From: CAVXEH01 sp963805305
GTDB taxonomy: Bacteria; Chloroflexota; Limnocylindria; QHBO01
NCBI GenBank assembly: GCA_963805305.1
Contig: CAWDTM010000002.1
Span: 496,001-560,000, forward strand
Direction of reading: 5' to 3'
DNA: 64,000 bases
Shown here: positions 1-8,229 of the stretch, in pieces
Numbering within the stretch: position 1 is the stretch's first letter
Layout of the letters: every line of letters begins with the position of its first letter
The notes under the pieces: model-generated
Databases searched by the model: none
What the model saw: only the letters and a program-made list of their open reading frames with translations
Told to the model about the DNA's origin: nothing
Program-made: the position numbers and the translations under genes

Positions 1-816
1 GCCAAGCACACACCCACCCTGATCCCGCTCTGCCACCCGCTGCCGCTCGACCATGTTGGCGTGGAACTCGTGCCGGACCGCGCAGCGGGGACGGTGCGGA
101 TCACCGCGCGGGCGTCCGCCATCGCGCGGACCGGCGTCGAGATGGAGGCCCTCACGGCGGCCGCGGTGGCCGCGCTGACCGTCTACGACATGGCGAAGGC
201 CCTGCAGCGCGACATCGTCATCGAATCGGTCGAGCTCCTGGCCAAGGAAGGCGGCCGCAGCGGCTCCTGGGAGCGGGGGACCCAGAAGGCGGTCGAAGGG
301 ACGGGACACGCGGTCGCTGCCGTACCCGCCGCGGCAGCCCACGAGGTCGTCGTGGTGACCTGCTCGAACCGATCCGCATCGGGCGAGCGGCCCGATACCG
401 GCGGGCCGGCACTCGTTGACGCCCTGCGCAACGCCGGCTGGGACGTGGCCCCTCGGCCGGTGGTGGTTCGCGACGACGAGGACGCGATCGCCGCCACGCT
501 GATCGGCCTTGCCGACGCCGGGCATCGGCTGGTCGTCACCACCGGTGGAACAGGCCTCACGCCGGGCGACGTGACGCCCGCGGCCACGCGGCGGGTGGCG
601 GAGCGCCTGGTGCCCGGGATGGCAGAGCTGATGCGCGCACACGGGCTGGCCTCCACGCCCATGGCATCCCTGTCGCGTGGCGTCGTGGCGACGCGTGGTC
701 GAACGCTGATCGTGAACGTGCCCGGCTCACCGCGCGGCGCCGTCGAGTCGCTCGAGGCGCTCCTGCCGGTCCTCCGCCATGCCATCGACCAGCTCGCGGG
801 CGGTGACCACACCTGA
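1..816 (+). CDS. moaCB: Molybdenum cofactor biosynthesis MoaC-MoaB fusion (5' truncated)
   Basis: The reading frame is open from base 1, so the gene starts before the window. The first ~95 residues are the C-terminal half of MoaC (cyclic pyranopterin monophosphate synthase): the PLCHPLPLDHV block and the VYDMAKALQRDIVI block typical of the family are both visible. A short Ala/Gly linker (about bases 295-340) leads into a complete MoaB/MogA domain with the molybdopterin-binding TTGGTGLTPGD motif and the NVPGSP motif near the end. MoaC makes cPMP from the MoaA product; MoaB/MogA adenylylates molybdopterin before molybdenum insertion. The fusion joins an early and a late step of one pathway. MoaC-MoaB fusions are known in other bacteria. 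The stop lies 66 bases before the next gene. Confidence 0.93.
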   Translation, partial: AKHTPTLIPLCHPLPLDHVGVELVPDRAAGTVRITARASAIARTGVEMEALTAAAVAALTVYDMAKALQRDIVIESVELLAKEGGRSGSWERGTQKAVEGTGHAVAAVPAAAAHEVVVVTCSNRSASGERPDTGGPALVDALRNAGWDVAPRPVVVRDDEDAIAATLIGLADAGHRLVVTTGGTGLTPGDVTPAATRRVAERLVPGMAELMRAHGLASTPMASLSRGVVATRGRTLIVNVPGSPRGAVESLEALLPVLRHAIDQLAGGDHT

Positions 817-867
817 GATCGGCGTGCGCCGGGCAGAGAGGGCGCACGGAATGGTCACCGGCGCCGG

Positions 868-873
868 TAGGAT
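868..873 (+). promoter_or_regulatory. -10 element TAGGAT, near-leaderless start
   Basis: TAGGAT fits the -10 consensus and ends 9 bases before the ATG at 883, so transcription would begin only about 3 bases before the start codon. No purine-rich ribosome binding site precedes the ATG. A -35 match is not evident. The same hexamer occurs at similar positions before several other transcripts in the window. Confidence 0.4.
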
Positions 874-882
874 GGGCCCCGC

Positions 883-3045
883 ATGGAGGCCACCATCCCG
901 CTCTATCCGCTCATCGCGATCCCTGTCGCGGTGTCCGTGTACTTCTTCTGGCGCCGGCTGCGCCAGCACCTCGCCATCCTGCGCCGCGGCAGGCCGCTGG
1001 ATCGGACGGATCGGCCGCTCGAGCGCCTGAAGGGCGTGGTGGTCTACGTCATCGGCCAGCGCCGCCTCCTCAACGACCTGGGCCCGGGTCTCGCGCATGC
1101 GTTCGTCTTCTGGGGCTTCCTGATCCTGCTGGCCACGACCGGGAACTACCTCACCAACGGGCTCGTGGAGGCGATCCTGGGCTGGCCGCTGGGCGGCGTG
1201 CTGTGGGGCCTCGTGGTCGGCGTGGCGAACCTGTTCATCGCCCTGATCATGGGTGCCCTGGTCTACGACGTCGTGCGGCGAACGATCCGCCGTCCAACGC
1301 GGCTGGCGCTGAGCCGCGACGCGTTCATCATCCTGGCGCTCATTGCCGGAGTGGTGCTCAGCGAGGTCCTCGGCGATGGGTTCCGCTTCGTGGCCATGCC
1401 GCACGATCCGGCGCGGATCTTCGCGATCCTGGCCGGCCCCCTCTCGCTGCTCCTGGAGCCCCTGGGGCCGGACACCGGCGCCATCGGCTATGGCATCTTC
1501 GGCTGGGCGCACATCGTCATCGTGCTTGGCTTCCTCACGTACCTCCCGTATTCGAAGCACATGCACATCTTCATGTCGGAGCCCAATGTCTATTTCCGCA
1601 ACATCGGCCCGCGCGGCGCGCTGCGGAAGATGGACCTCGAGGCGGAGCCCCCGGAGGGGGAGGAGCTCGTCTTCGGGGCCAGGACCCTCAAGGACCTGAC
1701 CTGGCGGCACCTGCTGGATCCGATGAGCTGCACCGAATGTGGTCGGTGCATGGAGTTCTGTCCGGCGTCCATGACCGGCAAGACGCTTTCGCCCAAGCAT
1801 TTCATGGAGGGCCTCCGCGACCAGATCGTGATGACCGAGACGGCGCTCGCCGCGGCCGCCGGAGCCCAGCGTGCGGCCAAGGGTGGTGCCTCCGGGGGAG
1901 CGGAGGCGTCGGAGACGGCCCTGCAGCTGGCCCGCGAGCGGGCCGCCGAGGCGCTGAGCCTGCCCCTCGTCGACAATGCCATCCCCGAGGAGGCGATCTG
2001 GCAGTGCACGACCTGCGGCTGGTGCGTGGAGGGCTGCCCGGTGCTCATCGAGCACGTGGACTCCATCATCGAGATCCGCCGCAACCTGGTGCTGGAGGAC
2101 AGCCGCTTCCCGAAGGAGCTCAACGTCGCGTTCCGTGGCATGGAGACGGCGGGCAACCCGTGGGCGCAGCCCCGGAGCGCCCGGATGGATTGGGCCAAGG
2201 GCCTCGCCGTGCCGGTGCTGGAGGAAGCCCACGGGCCGCTGCCGGAAGGCGGGGTGCTGTACTGGATCGGCTGCGCGGGCGCCTTCGACGACCGGAACCG
2301 CAAGGTGGTGCGGGCCATGGCCCAGCTCCTCGACCAGGCGGGCGTGCCGTTTGCGGTCCTGGGGGCGCGGGAGAGCTGCTCGGGCGATCCCGCACGGCGA
2401 TCCGGGAACGAGTACCTCTTCCAGATGCTCGCCCAGGAGAATGTCGCGACGCTTTCGGCGGCCCATGAGGCGCACAACGTGCGCACCGTGGTGGCCAGCT
2501 GCCCGCACTGCTTCAACACGCTCCGCAACGAGTACCCGCAGTTTGGCCTGACCGGCATCGAGGTGATCCACCACACCCAGCTGCTCGACCGGCTGGTCGC
2601 CGAGGGAAGGCTCAAGCCGGACCGGGGCAACCCTGCCGTGGTCGCCTATCACGATGCCTGCTACCTGGGGCGCTACAACGATGTCTTCGACGAGGGTCGT
2701 CGCGTGGTTGGCGCAGTTCCCGGCCAGGAGGTCGCCGAGATGGACCTTCACCACCGCAAGGGGATGTGCTGCGGGGCCGGGGGTGCGCGGATGTGGATGG
2801 AGGAGACCGAGGGACATCGGATCAACCACCGGCGGACGGAGCAGGCGCTGGCCACCAGCCCGGACGCCATCGCCACGGCCTGTCCCTTCTGCCTGATCAT
2901 GCTCCGCGACGGCACCACCGACCTGGGACGTGACGACGTGACGGTCAAGGACGTGGCTGAGCTGCTGGCGGACTCGACCGGGGCCTGGAACCGGGAGATC
3001 CAGCAGGGACCGCGGAATCCGCAGGAATCGGCGGAATCGGGATAG
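883..3045 (+). CDS. Membrane Fe-S oxidoreductase, ETF:menaquinone oxidoreductase type (HdrD/DUF224-like)
   Basis: A 720-residue three-part protein. Residues 1-230 hold about five hydrophobic segments resembling the NarI-type diheme cytochrome b domain, with conserved His residues. Next come two 4Fe-4S motifs, SCTECGRCMEFCP near residue 283 and CTTCGWCVEGCP near 375. The rest contains two CCG (cysteine-rich DUF224) domains, with IGCAGAF and SCPHCFN near 460-550 and HDACYLG, GMCCGAGG and TACPFC near 590-680, which bind a noncubane Fe-S cluster in heterodisulfide reductase. This architecture is that of the Fe-S oxidoreductases shown in other bacteria to pass electrons from ETF to menaquinone. 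ETF subunits and an acyl-CoA dehydrogenase lie 3-6 kb downstream, which supports that role. A lactate- or glycolate-oxidase-linked role is a weaker alternative. Confidence 0.85.
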   Translation: MEATIPLYPLIAIPVAVSVYFFWRRLRQHLAILRRGRPLDRTDRPLERLKGVVVYVIGQRRLLNDLGPGLAHAFVFWGFLILLATTGNYLTNGLVEAILGWPLGGVLWGLVVGVANLFIALIMGALVYDVVRRTIRRPTRLALSRDAFIILALIAGVVLSEVLGDGFRFVAMPHDPARIFAILAGPLSLLLEPLGPDTGAIGYGIFGWAHIVIVLGFLTYLPYSKHMHIFMSEPNVYFRNIGPRGALRKMDLEAEPPEGEELVFGARTLKDLTWRHLLDPMSCTECGRCMEFCPASMTGKTLSPKHFMEGLRDQIVMTETALAAAAGAQRAAKGGASGGAEASETALQLARERAAEALSLPLVDNAIPEEAIWQCTTCGWCVEGCPVLIEHVDSIIEIRRNLVLEDSRFPKELNVAFRGMETAGNPWAQPRSARMDWAKGLAVPVLEEAHGPLPEGGVLYWIGCAGAFDDRNRKVVRAMAQLLDQAGVPFAVLGARESCSGDPARRSGNEYLFQMLAQENVATLSAAHEAHNVRTVVASCPHCFNTLRNEYPQFGLTGIEVIHHTQLLDRLVAEGRLKPDRGNPAVVAYHDACYLGRYNDVFDEGRRVVGAVPGQEVAEMDLHHRKGMCCGAGGARMWMEETEGHRINHRRTEQALATSPDAIATACPFCLIMLRDGTTDLGRDDVTVKDVAELLADSTGAWNREIQQGPRNPQESAESG

Positions 3046-3091
3046 CCACAGGGCGTGGGCCACGGAATTTGACCGTGGGGGAGTGCCAGCG

Positions 3092-3097
3092 TACGCT
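3092..3097 (+). promoter_or_regulatory. -10-like TACGCT consistent with a leaderless start
   Basis: TACGCT ends 6 bases before the ATG at 3104, which places the expected transcription start on the A of the start codon. This explains the missing ribosome binding site and favours the ATG at 3104 over the in-frame GTG at 3083, which abuts the purine run GGGGAG. Confidence 0.35.
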
Positions 3098-3103
3098 TCC
3101 CGG

Positions 3104-3565
3104 ATGGTTGCGCGATCCGTTCTGGACGATCTCGACAAGGCCATCATCAAGGCCCTCCAGCTCGACGGCCGCCGTCCGTACGCGCAGATCGGGCGGTCGC
3201 TCAAGGTGCCGGAGGCGACCGTGCGCCAGCGAGCGGAGCGGCTCATTGGTCGCGGGGTCGTGCAGGTCGTGGGCGTCACCGATCCGCTGGCGATGGGCTT
3301 CCAGCAGCCGGCATTCATCGGCCTCAAGGTTGATGCCGCGCGGCTCGAGGAGATCGCGGACAGGCTGGCGGGCCTCGACGAGGTGACCTACGTGGTCGTC
3401 ACCGCCGGGCGCTACGACCTGATCTGCGAGGTCGTCTGCGAGGACAACGACCATCTCCTGCGGGTTCTGACCGACCGGATCGCTCACATCGAGGGGATCC
3501 GCTCCACCGAGACCATGGTGGAGCTGCGCTTCGTCAAGGAGAGCTATCGCTGGGGGACCAGGTAG
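3104..3565 (+). CDS. Lrp/AsnC-family transcriptional regulator
   Basis: A protein of 153 residues with the standard Lrp/AsnC layout: an N-terminal winged helix (LDDLDKAIIKALQLDGRRPY, then YAQIGRSLKVPEATVRQRAERL) and a C-terminal ligand-binding RAM/ACT domain with the VTAGRYDLICEVVCED segment. Members bind DNA as dimers to octamers and sense amino acids. It lies 9 bases upstream of a class III aminotransferase in the same orientation, so it probably controls that gene and itself in response to an amino acid or amine. An in-frame GTG at 3083 would add seven residues. Confidence 0.9.
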   Translation: MVARSVLDDLDKAIIKALQLDGRRPYAQIGRSLKVPEATVRQRAERLIGRGVVQVVGVTDPLAMGFQQPAFIGLKVDAARLEEIADRLAGLDEVTYVVVTAGRYDLICEVVCEDNDHLLRVLTDRIAHIEGIRSTETMVELRFVKESYRWGTR

Positions 3566-3574
3566 GAGGAGACC

Positions 3575-5008
3575 GTGACCGTCGCCGGAGAGCGTCGAGT
3601 CGACCATGACCGGGTGCGCCGCATCGCCGAGCGCGAGGAGGCGGCGTACCGGGCCCGGAGCCCGAAGAGCGCAGCACTCCACGCTCGTGCGCGGGCCGCG
3701 ATGCCCCTGGGCGTCGCCTCCTCGTTTCAGACGTACGACCCCTATCCGCTGTTCATGACCGATGCTCGTGGATCGCGCATCTGGGATGCGGACGGCAACG
3801 AGTACGTCGACTTCGACATGGCCTTCGGCGTCCTCGCGGCGGGGCACTCTCACCCGCTGCTCGCCGAGGCGCTGCAGCTCCGGGTCGCGAACGGCACCTG
3901 CTACACGTTCCCGGTGGAGGACGGCGTGCTCCTGGCCGAGGAGCTGAAGCGCCGCTTCGGCGCGGACCTCGTGCGCTTCAGCAACTCGGGCACCGAATCG
4001 ACCATGGACGCGATCCGCGTCGCGCGCGGCTTCACCGGCCGGGAGAAGGTCCTCAAGTTCGAGGGCGGCTACCACGGCCACCACGACGACGTGCTGGTCA
4101 GCATCCAGCCGCCGCGAGAGGCGATGGGCCCGATCGAGTCACCCAACACCGTGCCGGCCACGGCGGGCATGCCGCACAGCCGACTGGTCGAGACGGTGAT
4201 CGCACCGTTCAACGAGCCGGAGATCCTGGAGGCGATCCTGGACCGCCACCGGGGTGAGATCGCGGCGATCATCGTGGAGCCGGTCCAGTTCAACATCGGG
4301 GTGGTGCCGCCGCGACCGGGCTTCCTGGAGCGGGTCCGCGAGCTCGCCACGGCCCACGACATCGTCCTCATCTTCGACGAGGTGAAGACCGGCGTGGTCC
4401 TTGCCTACGGTGGTGCCACGGAGTACTTCGGCGTCCAGCCGGACCTTGCCTGCCTCGCCAAGAGCATCGGCGGAGGGATCCCCATTGGCGCCTTCTGCGG
4501 GCGTGGCGAGGTGATGAGCGCCATCGAGAAGGTCCCCGAGCGCAATGCCCCGGGAGTGGGCATCGAGCATTCCACCCTGGCGGGCGGCGCCACGCGGGTC
4601 GCCCACCTGGGCACCTTCAACGGGAACCCGCTGTCCATGCTGGCCGGCCTCACGACACTGACGAAGATCCTGACCCCCGATGCTTACCCGAAGCTGCACG
4701 CCCTGGCGGAGCGGCTGACCTCCGGGTCCCAGGCCGTGCTCGACGAATACGAACTGCCCGGGTATGCCGTGAACGTGGGGCCAAAGGGCTGCGTCATGTT
4801 CACCCCGGGCCGGGTCACGAACTACCGCGATTTCATCGGGCTCGACGGCGATCTGTGGGCCGCCTCCTTCTATTTCCTTGCCAACCGTGGCATCCTGCTG
4901 CCACCGGGCCCGGACGACCAGTGGACACTCTCGGTGCAGCACACCGAGGAGGAGATCGATCGGTACGTAGCGACCTTCCGCGACTTCGCCCAGGAGCTGA
5001 CCGCCTGA
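3575..5008 (+). CDS. Class III PLP aminotransferase, glutamate-1-semialdehyde aminomutase-like
   Basis: A 477-residue fold-type I PLP enzyme. Visible landmarks are the cofactor phosphate contact SNSGTEST, the YHGHHDD segment, IFDEVKTG with the PLP-nitrogen Asp, and CLAKSIGGGIP carrying the Schiff-base Lys. The best family resemblance is to glutamate-1-semialdehyde 2,1-aminomutase (HemL). However, the N-terminal ~45 residues are extra, and the loop after the Lys (PERNAPGVGIEHSTLAGG) differs from true HemL. The pairing with an Lrp/AsnC regulator rather than heme genes suggests an amino acid or amine transaminase. RBS GGAGGAG lies just before the GTG start. Confidence 0.85.
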   Translation: MTVAGERRVDHDRVRRIAEREEAAYRARSPKSAALHARARAAMPLGVASSFQTYDPYPLFMTDARGSRIWDADGNEYVDFDMAFGVLAAGHSHPLLAEALQLRVANGTCYTFPVEDGVLLAEELKRRFGADLVRFSNSGTESTMDAIRVARGFTGREKVLKFEGGYHGHHDDVLVSIQPPREAMGPIESPNTVPATAGMPHSRLVETVIAPFNEPEILEAILDRHRGEIAAIIVEPVQFNIGVVPPRPGFLERVRELATAHDIVLIFDEVKTGVVLAYGGATEYFGVQPDLACLAKSIGGGIPIGAFCGRGEVMSAIEKVPERNAPGVGIEHSTLAGGATRVAHLGTFNGNPLSMLAGLTTLTKILTPDAYPKLHALAERLTSGSQAVLDEYELPGYAVNVGPKGCVMFTPGRVTNYRDFIGLDGDLWAASFYFLANRGILLPPGPDDQWTLSVQHTEEEIDRYVATFRDFAQELTA

Positions 5009-5099
5009 CACACGCCCGAGCCCCGCGGCTGCCCACCAGCGCTCCTGTCGTCGTTTTCGTCGAGGGCCTGCACGTCCCGATCATTGATGCGAGGTTGCC

Positions 5100-5969
5100 A
5101 TGGGATTGCTCGAGCGCTGGTCGCGACCGTTCAAGGGGCTGGGCAACGCGATCGCGGGGCTGACGGCGGGGGTCTACCGGGTGCTCGGTGGTCCGGGCCG
5201 GCTGCTCCAGGACCTCATGAACGGCTCGATGCTGGGCCATTCCCTGCACGGCATGCTGACCGATGCGGTGGTGGGAGCCGTGACCGCCGTGCTCGTGCTG
5301 GATGCCGCCGCCGTCCTCTTCGGCGCGAATGTCGAGACCGCCACCATGATCGTGCTGGGCTTCGGCGCGCTGAGCGCCTGGGGCGCCGCGCTGGCAGGTC
5401 TCACCGATCACAAGGACATCGATCCGGGGGATGCGCGAAACGTCGCGACCCTGCATGGGCTCATCAACCTCTCGGCCACCGTGCTCTACACGATCGCGTT
5501 CTTCGTGCGGCTGGCGGGCGGGGTGGGGGCCGGACGCTGGATCGCGCTGGTGGCCTTCGTGCTGTTCGCGACGGGCGCGTTCATCGGCGGGCACCTCGTC
5601 TACAAGTTCGGGATCATGGTCAACCGCAACGCGTTCGGCCGTGGCAGGCGCGCGAAGGAGTTCACCGCCGTGCTGCCCGCGACCGAGCTGGCGGAGGGAA
5701 CGCCCACGAAGGCCATGCTCGGCACCACCGCGCTCGTCCTCGTTCGTCGCGGCGACCTGGTCCACGCCCTGCGGGAGACCTGCTCACACGCGGGGGGCCC
5801 CCTCTCCGAGGGGCGCGTCGACGGGGATTCCATCATCTGCCCGTGGCATGCGTCGGAGTTCCGTCTGCGCGACGGGGCGGTGCGCCACGGACCGGCCACC
5901 ACGCGGCTGACCACGTACGCGGCCCGGATCAACGAGGGGCAGGTGGAGGTCCAGGGTCCGCTCGACTAG
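5100..5969 (+). CDS. DUF2231-Rieske membrane protein
   Basis: A protein of 289 residues. The first ~190 residues contain four hydrophobic segments (for example around VGAVTAVLVLDAAAVLFG and IALVAFVLFATGAFIGGHL) as in DUF2231. A C-terminal Rieske 2Fe-2S domain follows with the ligand motifs CSHAGGPL and CPWHASEF (CxH and CxxH). It is most likely a membrane-tethered electron-transfer protein; partner unknown. RBS GAGG precedes the ATG by 6 bases. It stands alone between the aminotransferase and the acyl-CoA oxidation genes. Confidence 0.87.
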   Translation: MGLLERWSRPFKGLGNAIAGLTAGVYRVLGGPGRLLQDLMNGSMLGHSLHGMLTDAVVGAVTAVLVLDAAAVLFGANVETATMIVLGFGALSAWGAALAGLTDHKDIDPGDARNVATLHGLINLSATVLYTIAFFVRLAGGVGAGRWIALVAFVLFATGAFIGGHLVYKFGIMVNRNAFGRGRRAKEFTAVLPATELAEGTPTKAMLGTTALVLVRRGDLVHALRETCSHAGGPLSEGRVDGDSIICPWHASEFRLRDGAVRHGPATTRLTTYAARINEGQVEVQGPLD

Positions 5970-6242
5970 GGCGTGACGGGCCGAGCACGCCCGCGAATCG
6001 GCTGACGACGCTCGCCTGATGGGCGCTGCGACCGAGGATGCCGCCCTCGGCGGTCCGCCGGGCTGCGCCGCACGGCCCTCCGACCGGGGAGCAGGGGTCC
6101 CGTGGTCGGACGGCTCGGGTGCTGAGCGTCGACGCCGCATGGCGCAGGGCACAGTGCGGCGCCGTCGGGCGCCAGGGCACCGGGGCGGCCGGGGATTCGG
6201 TATCCTTCGTGAACCACCGCGATCCCGTAACGAGGATGCCGC
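5970..6242 (+). promoter_or_regulatory. Intergenic leader of the acyl-CoA dehydrogenase operon with -10 TATCCT (6201-6206)
   Basis: No gene is evident in this 273-base gap. TATCCT at 6201-6206 is a plausible -10 and would give a ~30-base leader ending in an AGGA run before the GTG at 6243. A convincing -35 is not seen. The segment is extremely GC-rich with several short inverted repeats. Confidence 0.35.
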
Positions 6243-7433
6243 GTGACCTACCTGACGACCCCGGATCACGATGAGCTGCGCGCCGTCGTCCGGGAGCTCG
6301 CCGAGGAGCAGATTGCCCCTCGCGCTCCCGAAATCGACCAGTCCGCGGAGTTCCCGTGGGACCTCAAGGAGCTGCTCGCCAAGCAGGACCTGCTGGGCAC
6401 CTGCTACGAGGAGCAGTACGGCGGGACGGCCCTCGACGGCGTGGCGCAGTCGATCCTCGTCGAGGAGATCGCGCGGGCGGACGCGACGACCAGCCTGATC
6501 CCCATCGTCCAGAAGCTGGGCTCGCTGCCCATCCTGCTCGCCGGCAACGACGACCAGAAGCAGCGCTACTTCCCGCGGCTGGCCTCCGGGGAGTGGCTCA
6601 TCGCCTTCGCCCTCACCGAGGCGGCGGCCGGCAGCGACGTGGCAAGCAACCGCATGCGCGCCGTCCGCGACGCGGACGGCTATCGGCTCAGCGGTTCGAA
6701 GCGCTTCATCACCCACGGCTCGGTGGCGAACGTGCTGACGGCCTTTGCCCTCACCGATCCCGAGGCCGGCGGGCGGCGCGGGATGAGCGCGTTCATCGTC
6801 GAGACCGACTCGCCCGGCTTCGCCGCCCCGCGCACGGAGCACAAGATGGGGATCCGGGGTTCGCCCACCGCCGAGCTGACCTTCGACGAGGTGTTCGTTC
6901 CAGAGGAGAACCGCATCGGCGCGGAGGGCGACGGCTTCAAGATCGCCATGGCCACCCTTGACCGTTCGCGTCTGGGAGTGGCCGCCCAGGCGGTGGGGAT
7001 CGCGCAGGGAGCCATTGATGCCGCGGTGCCGTATGCCGCCGAGCGTGAGCAGTTCGGCCAGCGGGTCGCGGACTTCCAGGGCATCCAGTTCATGATCGCC
7101 GACATGGCCTCCCAGACGGAGGCCGCACGCCAGCTCGTCTACGCGGCGGCCGCCCGCGTGGATGCCGCCGTCCCCGACGTGCCGTACTGGACCAGCACCG
7201 CCAAGCTCATCGCCGGCGACACCGCCATGCGGGTGACGACCGATGCGGTCCAGATCCTGGGCGGCTACGGGTTCATCAGCGAGTACCCGGTGGAACGCAT
7301 GATGCGTGACGCCAAGATCACCCAGCTGTACGAGGGAACGCAGCAGATCCAGCGCCTGGTGATCGCTCGCCAGGTGCTTCAGCGGAGCGGAATCCAGGTC
7401 CGCCCCAGGGCAAGGAGAGAGACCGGAGCGTGA
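6243..7433 (+). CDS. Acyl-CoA dehydrogenase
   Basis: A 396-residue FAD enzyme of the acyl-CoA dehydrogenase family, which oxidises acyl-CoA to enoyl-CoA and hands electrons to ETF. The family signatures are clear: FALTEAAAGSDVAS (FAD/substrate binding), a G-S-K-RFITHGS block, DRSRLGVAAQAVGIAQGA, QILGGYGFISEYPVERMMRD, and LYEGTQQIQRLVIARQVL, which contains the catalytic-base Glu. The length is normal for a soluble short/branched-chain type enzyme. The GTG start follows an AGGA run. Its last four bases overlap the start of etfB, so the three genes form an operon. Confidence 0.95.
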   Translation: MTYLTTPDHDELRAVVRELAEEQIAPRAPEIDQSAEFPWDLKELLAKQDLLGTCYEEQYGGTALDGVAQSILVEEIARADATTSLIPIVQKLGSLPILLAGNDDQKQRYFPRLASGEWLIAFALTEAAAGSDVASNRMRAVRDADGYRLSGSKRFITHGSVANVLTAFALTDPEAGGRRGMSAFIVETDSPGFAAPRTEHKMGIRGSPTAELTFDEVFVPEENRIGAEGDGFKIAMATLDRSRLGVAAQAVGIAQGAIDAAVPYAAEREQFGQRVADFQGIQFMIADMASQTEAARQLVYAAAARVDAAVPDVPYWTSTAKLIAGDTAMRVTTDAVQILGGYGFISEYPVERMMRDAKITQLYEGTQQIQRLVIARQVLQRSGIQVRPRARRETGA

Positions 7434-8212
7434 AGATCGTCGTCTGCATCAAGCAGGTCCCGGCCACGACCGCGGAGAAGCGGTACACGCCGGACATGCG
7501 GCTCGACCGTGGTGGGATCGAGTCGGTCATCAACCCGCTCGACGAGTACGCCATCGAGCAGGCCCTCAAGCTCCAGGAGTCCGGGGACGTCGAGACGGTG
7601 ACGTACCTGTCCATGGGCCCCGAGAGCGCCGCCGAGGCGCTGCGCCGGGCCCTGGCCATGGGGGGTGACGATGCGGTCCTGGTGACCGATCCGGCCCTGG
7701 CCGGGGCCGACGAATGGGCGACCGCCCGGGTCCTGGCCGCCGCGCTTGATCGCGTCGCCGGGGACGTCTCGCTGATGGGGATGGCCTCCGACGACGCACG
7801 AGGATCCCTGGTCCCCGGCGCGGTCGCCGCCATTCGCGGCGTGCCGCTGCTCTCGTATGGGGCGCAGCTCTGGGTCGAGACGGGCAAGGCGCGGATCCGC
7901 CGCCTCAACGCCACCGGCTACGACATCCTCGAGGCTGCGCTGCCCGTGGTCGCGAGCGTCACCGACCAGGTGGGGGAGCCGCGGTACGCGAGCCTGAAGG
8001 GGATCATGGCCGCCAAGCGCAAGCCGCTCGAGACCTGGTCGCTGAGCGACCTGCGGCTCTCCGCCGAGGATCTCCACGGCGCCGCCCTGACACGCATGGT
8101 CGAGGTACGACCACCGGAGGAGAAGGGGCCGACGGAGCGCATCGAAAACGTCTCCCCCGACGAGGCGGCGGCGGCCATCGCCGACTGGCTCGCGGCCCGG
8201 AAGCTGATCTAG
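7430..8212 (+). CDS. etfB: Electron transfer flavoprotein beta subunit
   Basis: A protein of 260 residues that begins KIVVCIKQVPAT, the EtfB N-terminus. It contains NPLDEYAIEQALKL, a nucleotide-binding region around AMGGDDAVLVTDP, and the family segment PVVASVTDQVGEPRYASLKG; the latter covers the recognition loop that docks onto dehydrogenases. It overlaps the acyl-CoA dehydrogenase stop by GTGA. With EtfA it carries electrons from acyl-CoA dehydrogenase to a membrane quinone reductase, probably the Fe-S protein at 883-3045. No canonical EtfQO gene lies nearby. Confidence 0.95.
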   Translation: MKIVVCIKQVPATTAEKRYTPDMRLDRGGIESVINPLDEYAIEQALKLQESGDVETVTYLSMGPESAAEALRRALAMGGDDAVLVTDPALAGADEWATARVLAAALDRVAGDVSLMGMASDDARGSLVPGAVAAIRGVPLLSYGAQLWVETGKARIRRLNATGYDILEAALPVVASVTDQVGEPRYASLKGIMAAKRKPLETWSLSDLRLSAEDLHGAALTRMVEVRPPEEKGPTERIENVSPDEAAAAIADWLAARKLI

Positions 8213-8229
8213 GCGAGAGGAGCGAGACC

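Noticed and set aside
727..3327. An 866-codon open frame on the minus strand opposite the Fe-S oxidoreductase
   Set aside because: High GC leaves long antisense frames open. The product is His/Arg/Gln-rich with no family motif, whereas the plus strand carries clear Fe-S motifs.
3575..5008. True hemL (heme pathway glutamate-1-semialdehyde aminomutase)
   Set aside because: Extra N-terminus, a divergent active-site loop and pairing with an Lrp regulator rather than heme genes make a general class III aminotransferase safer.
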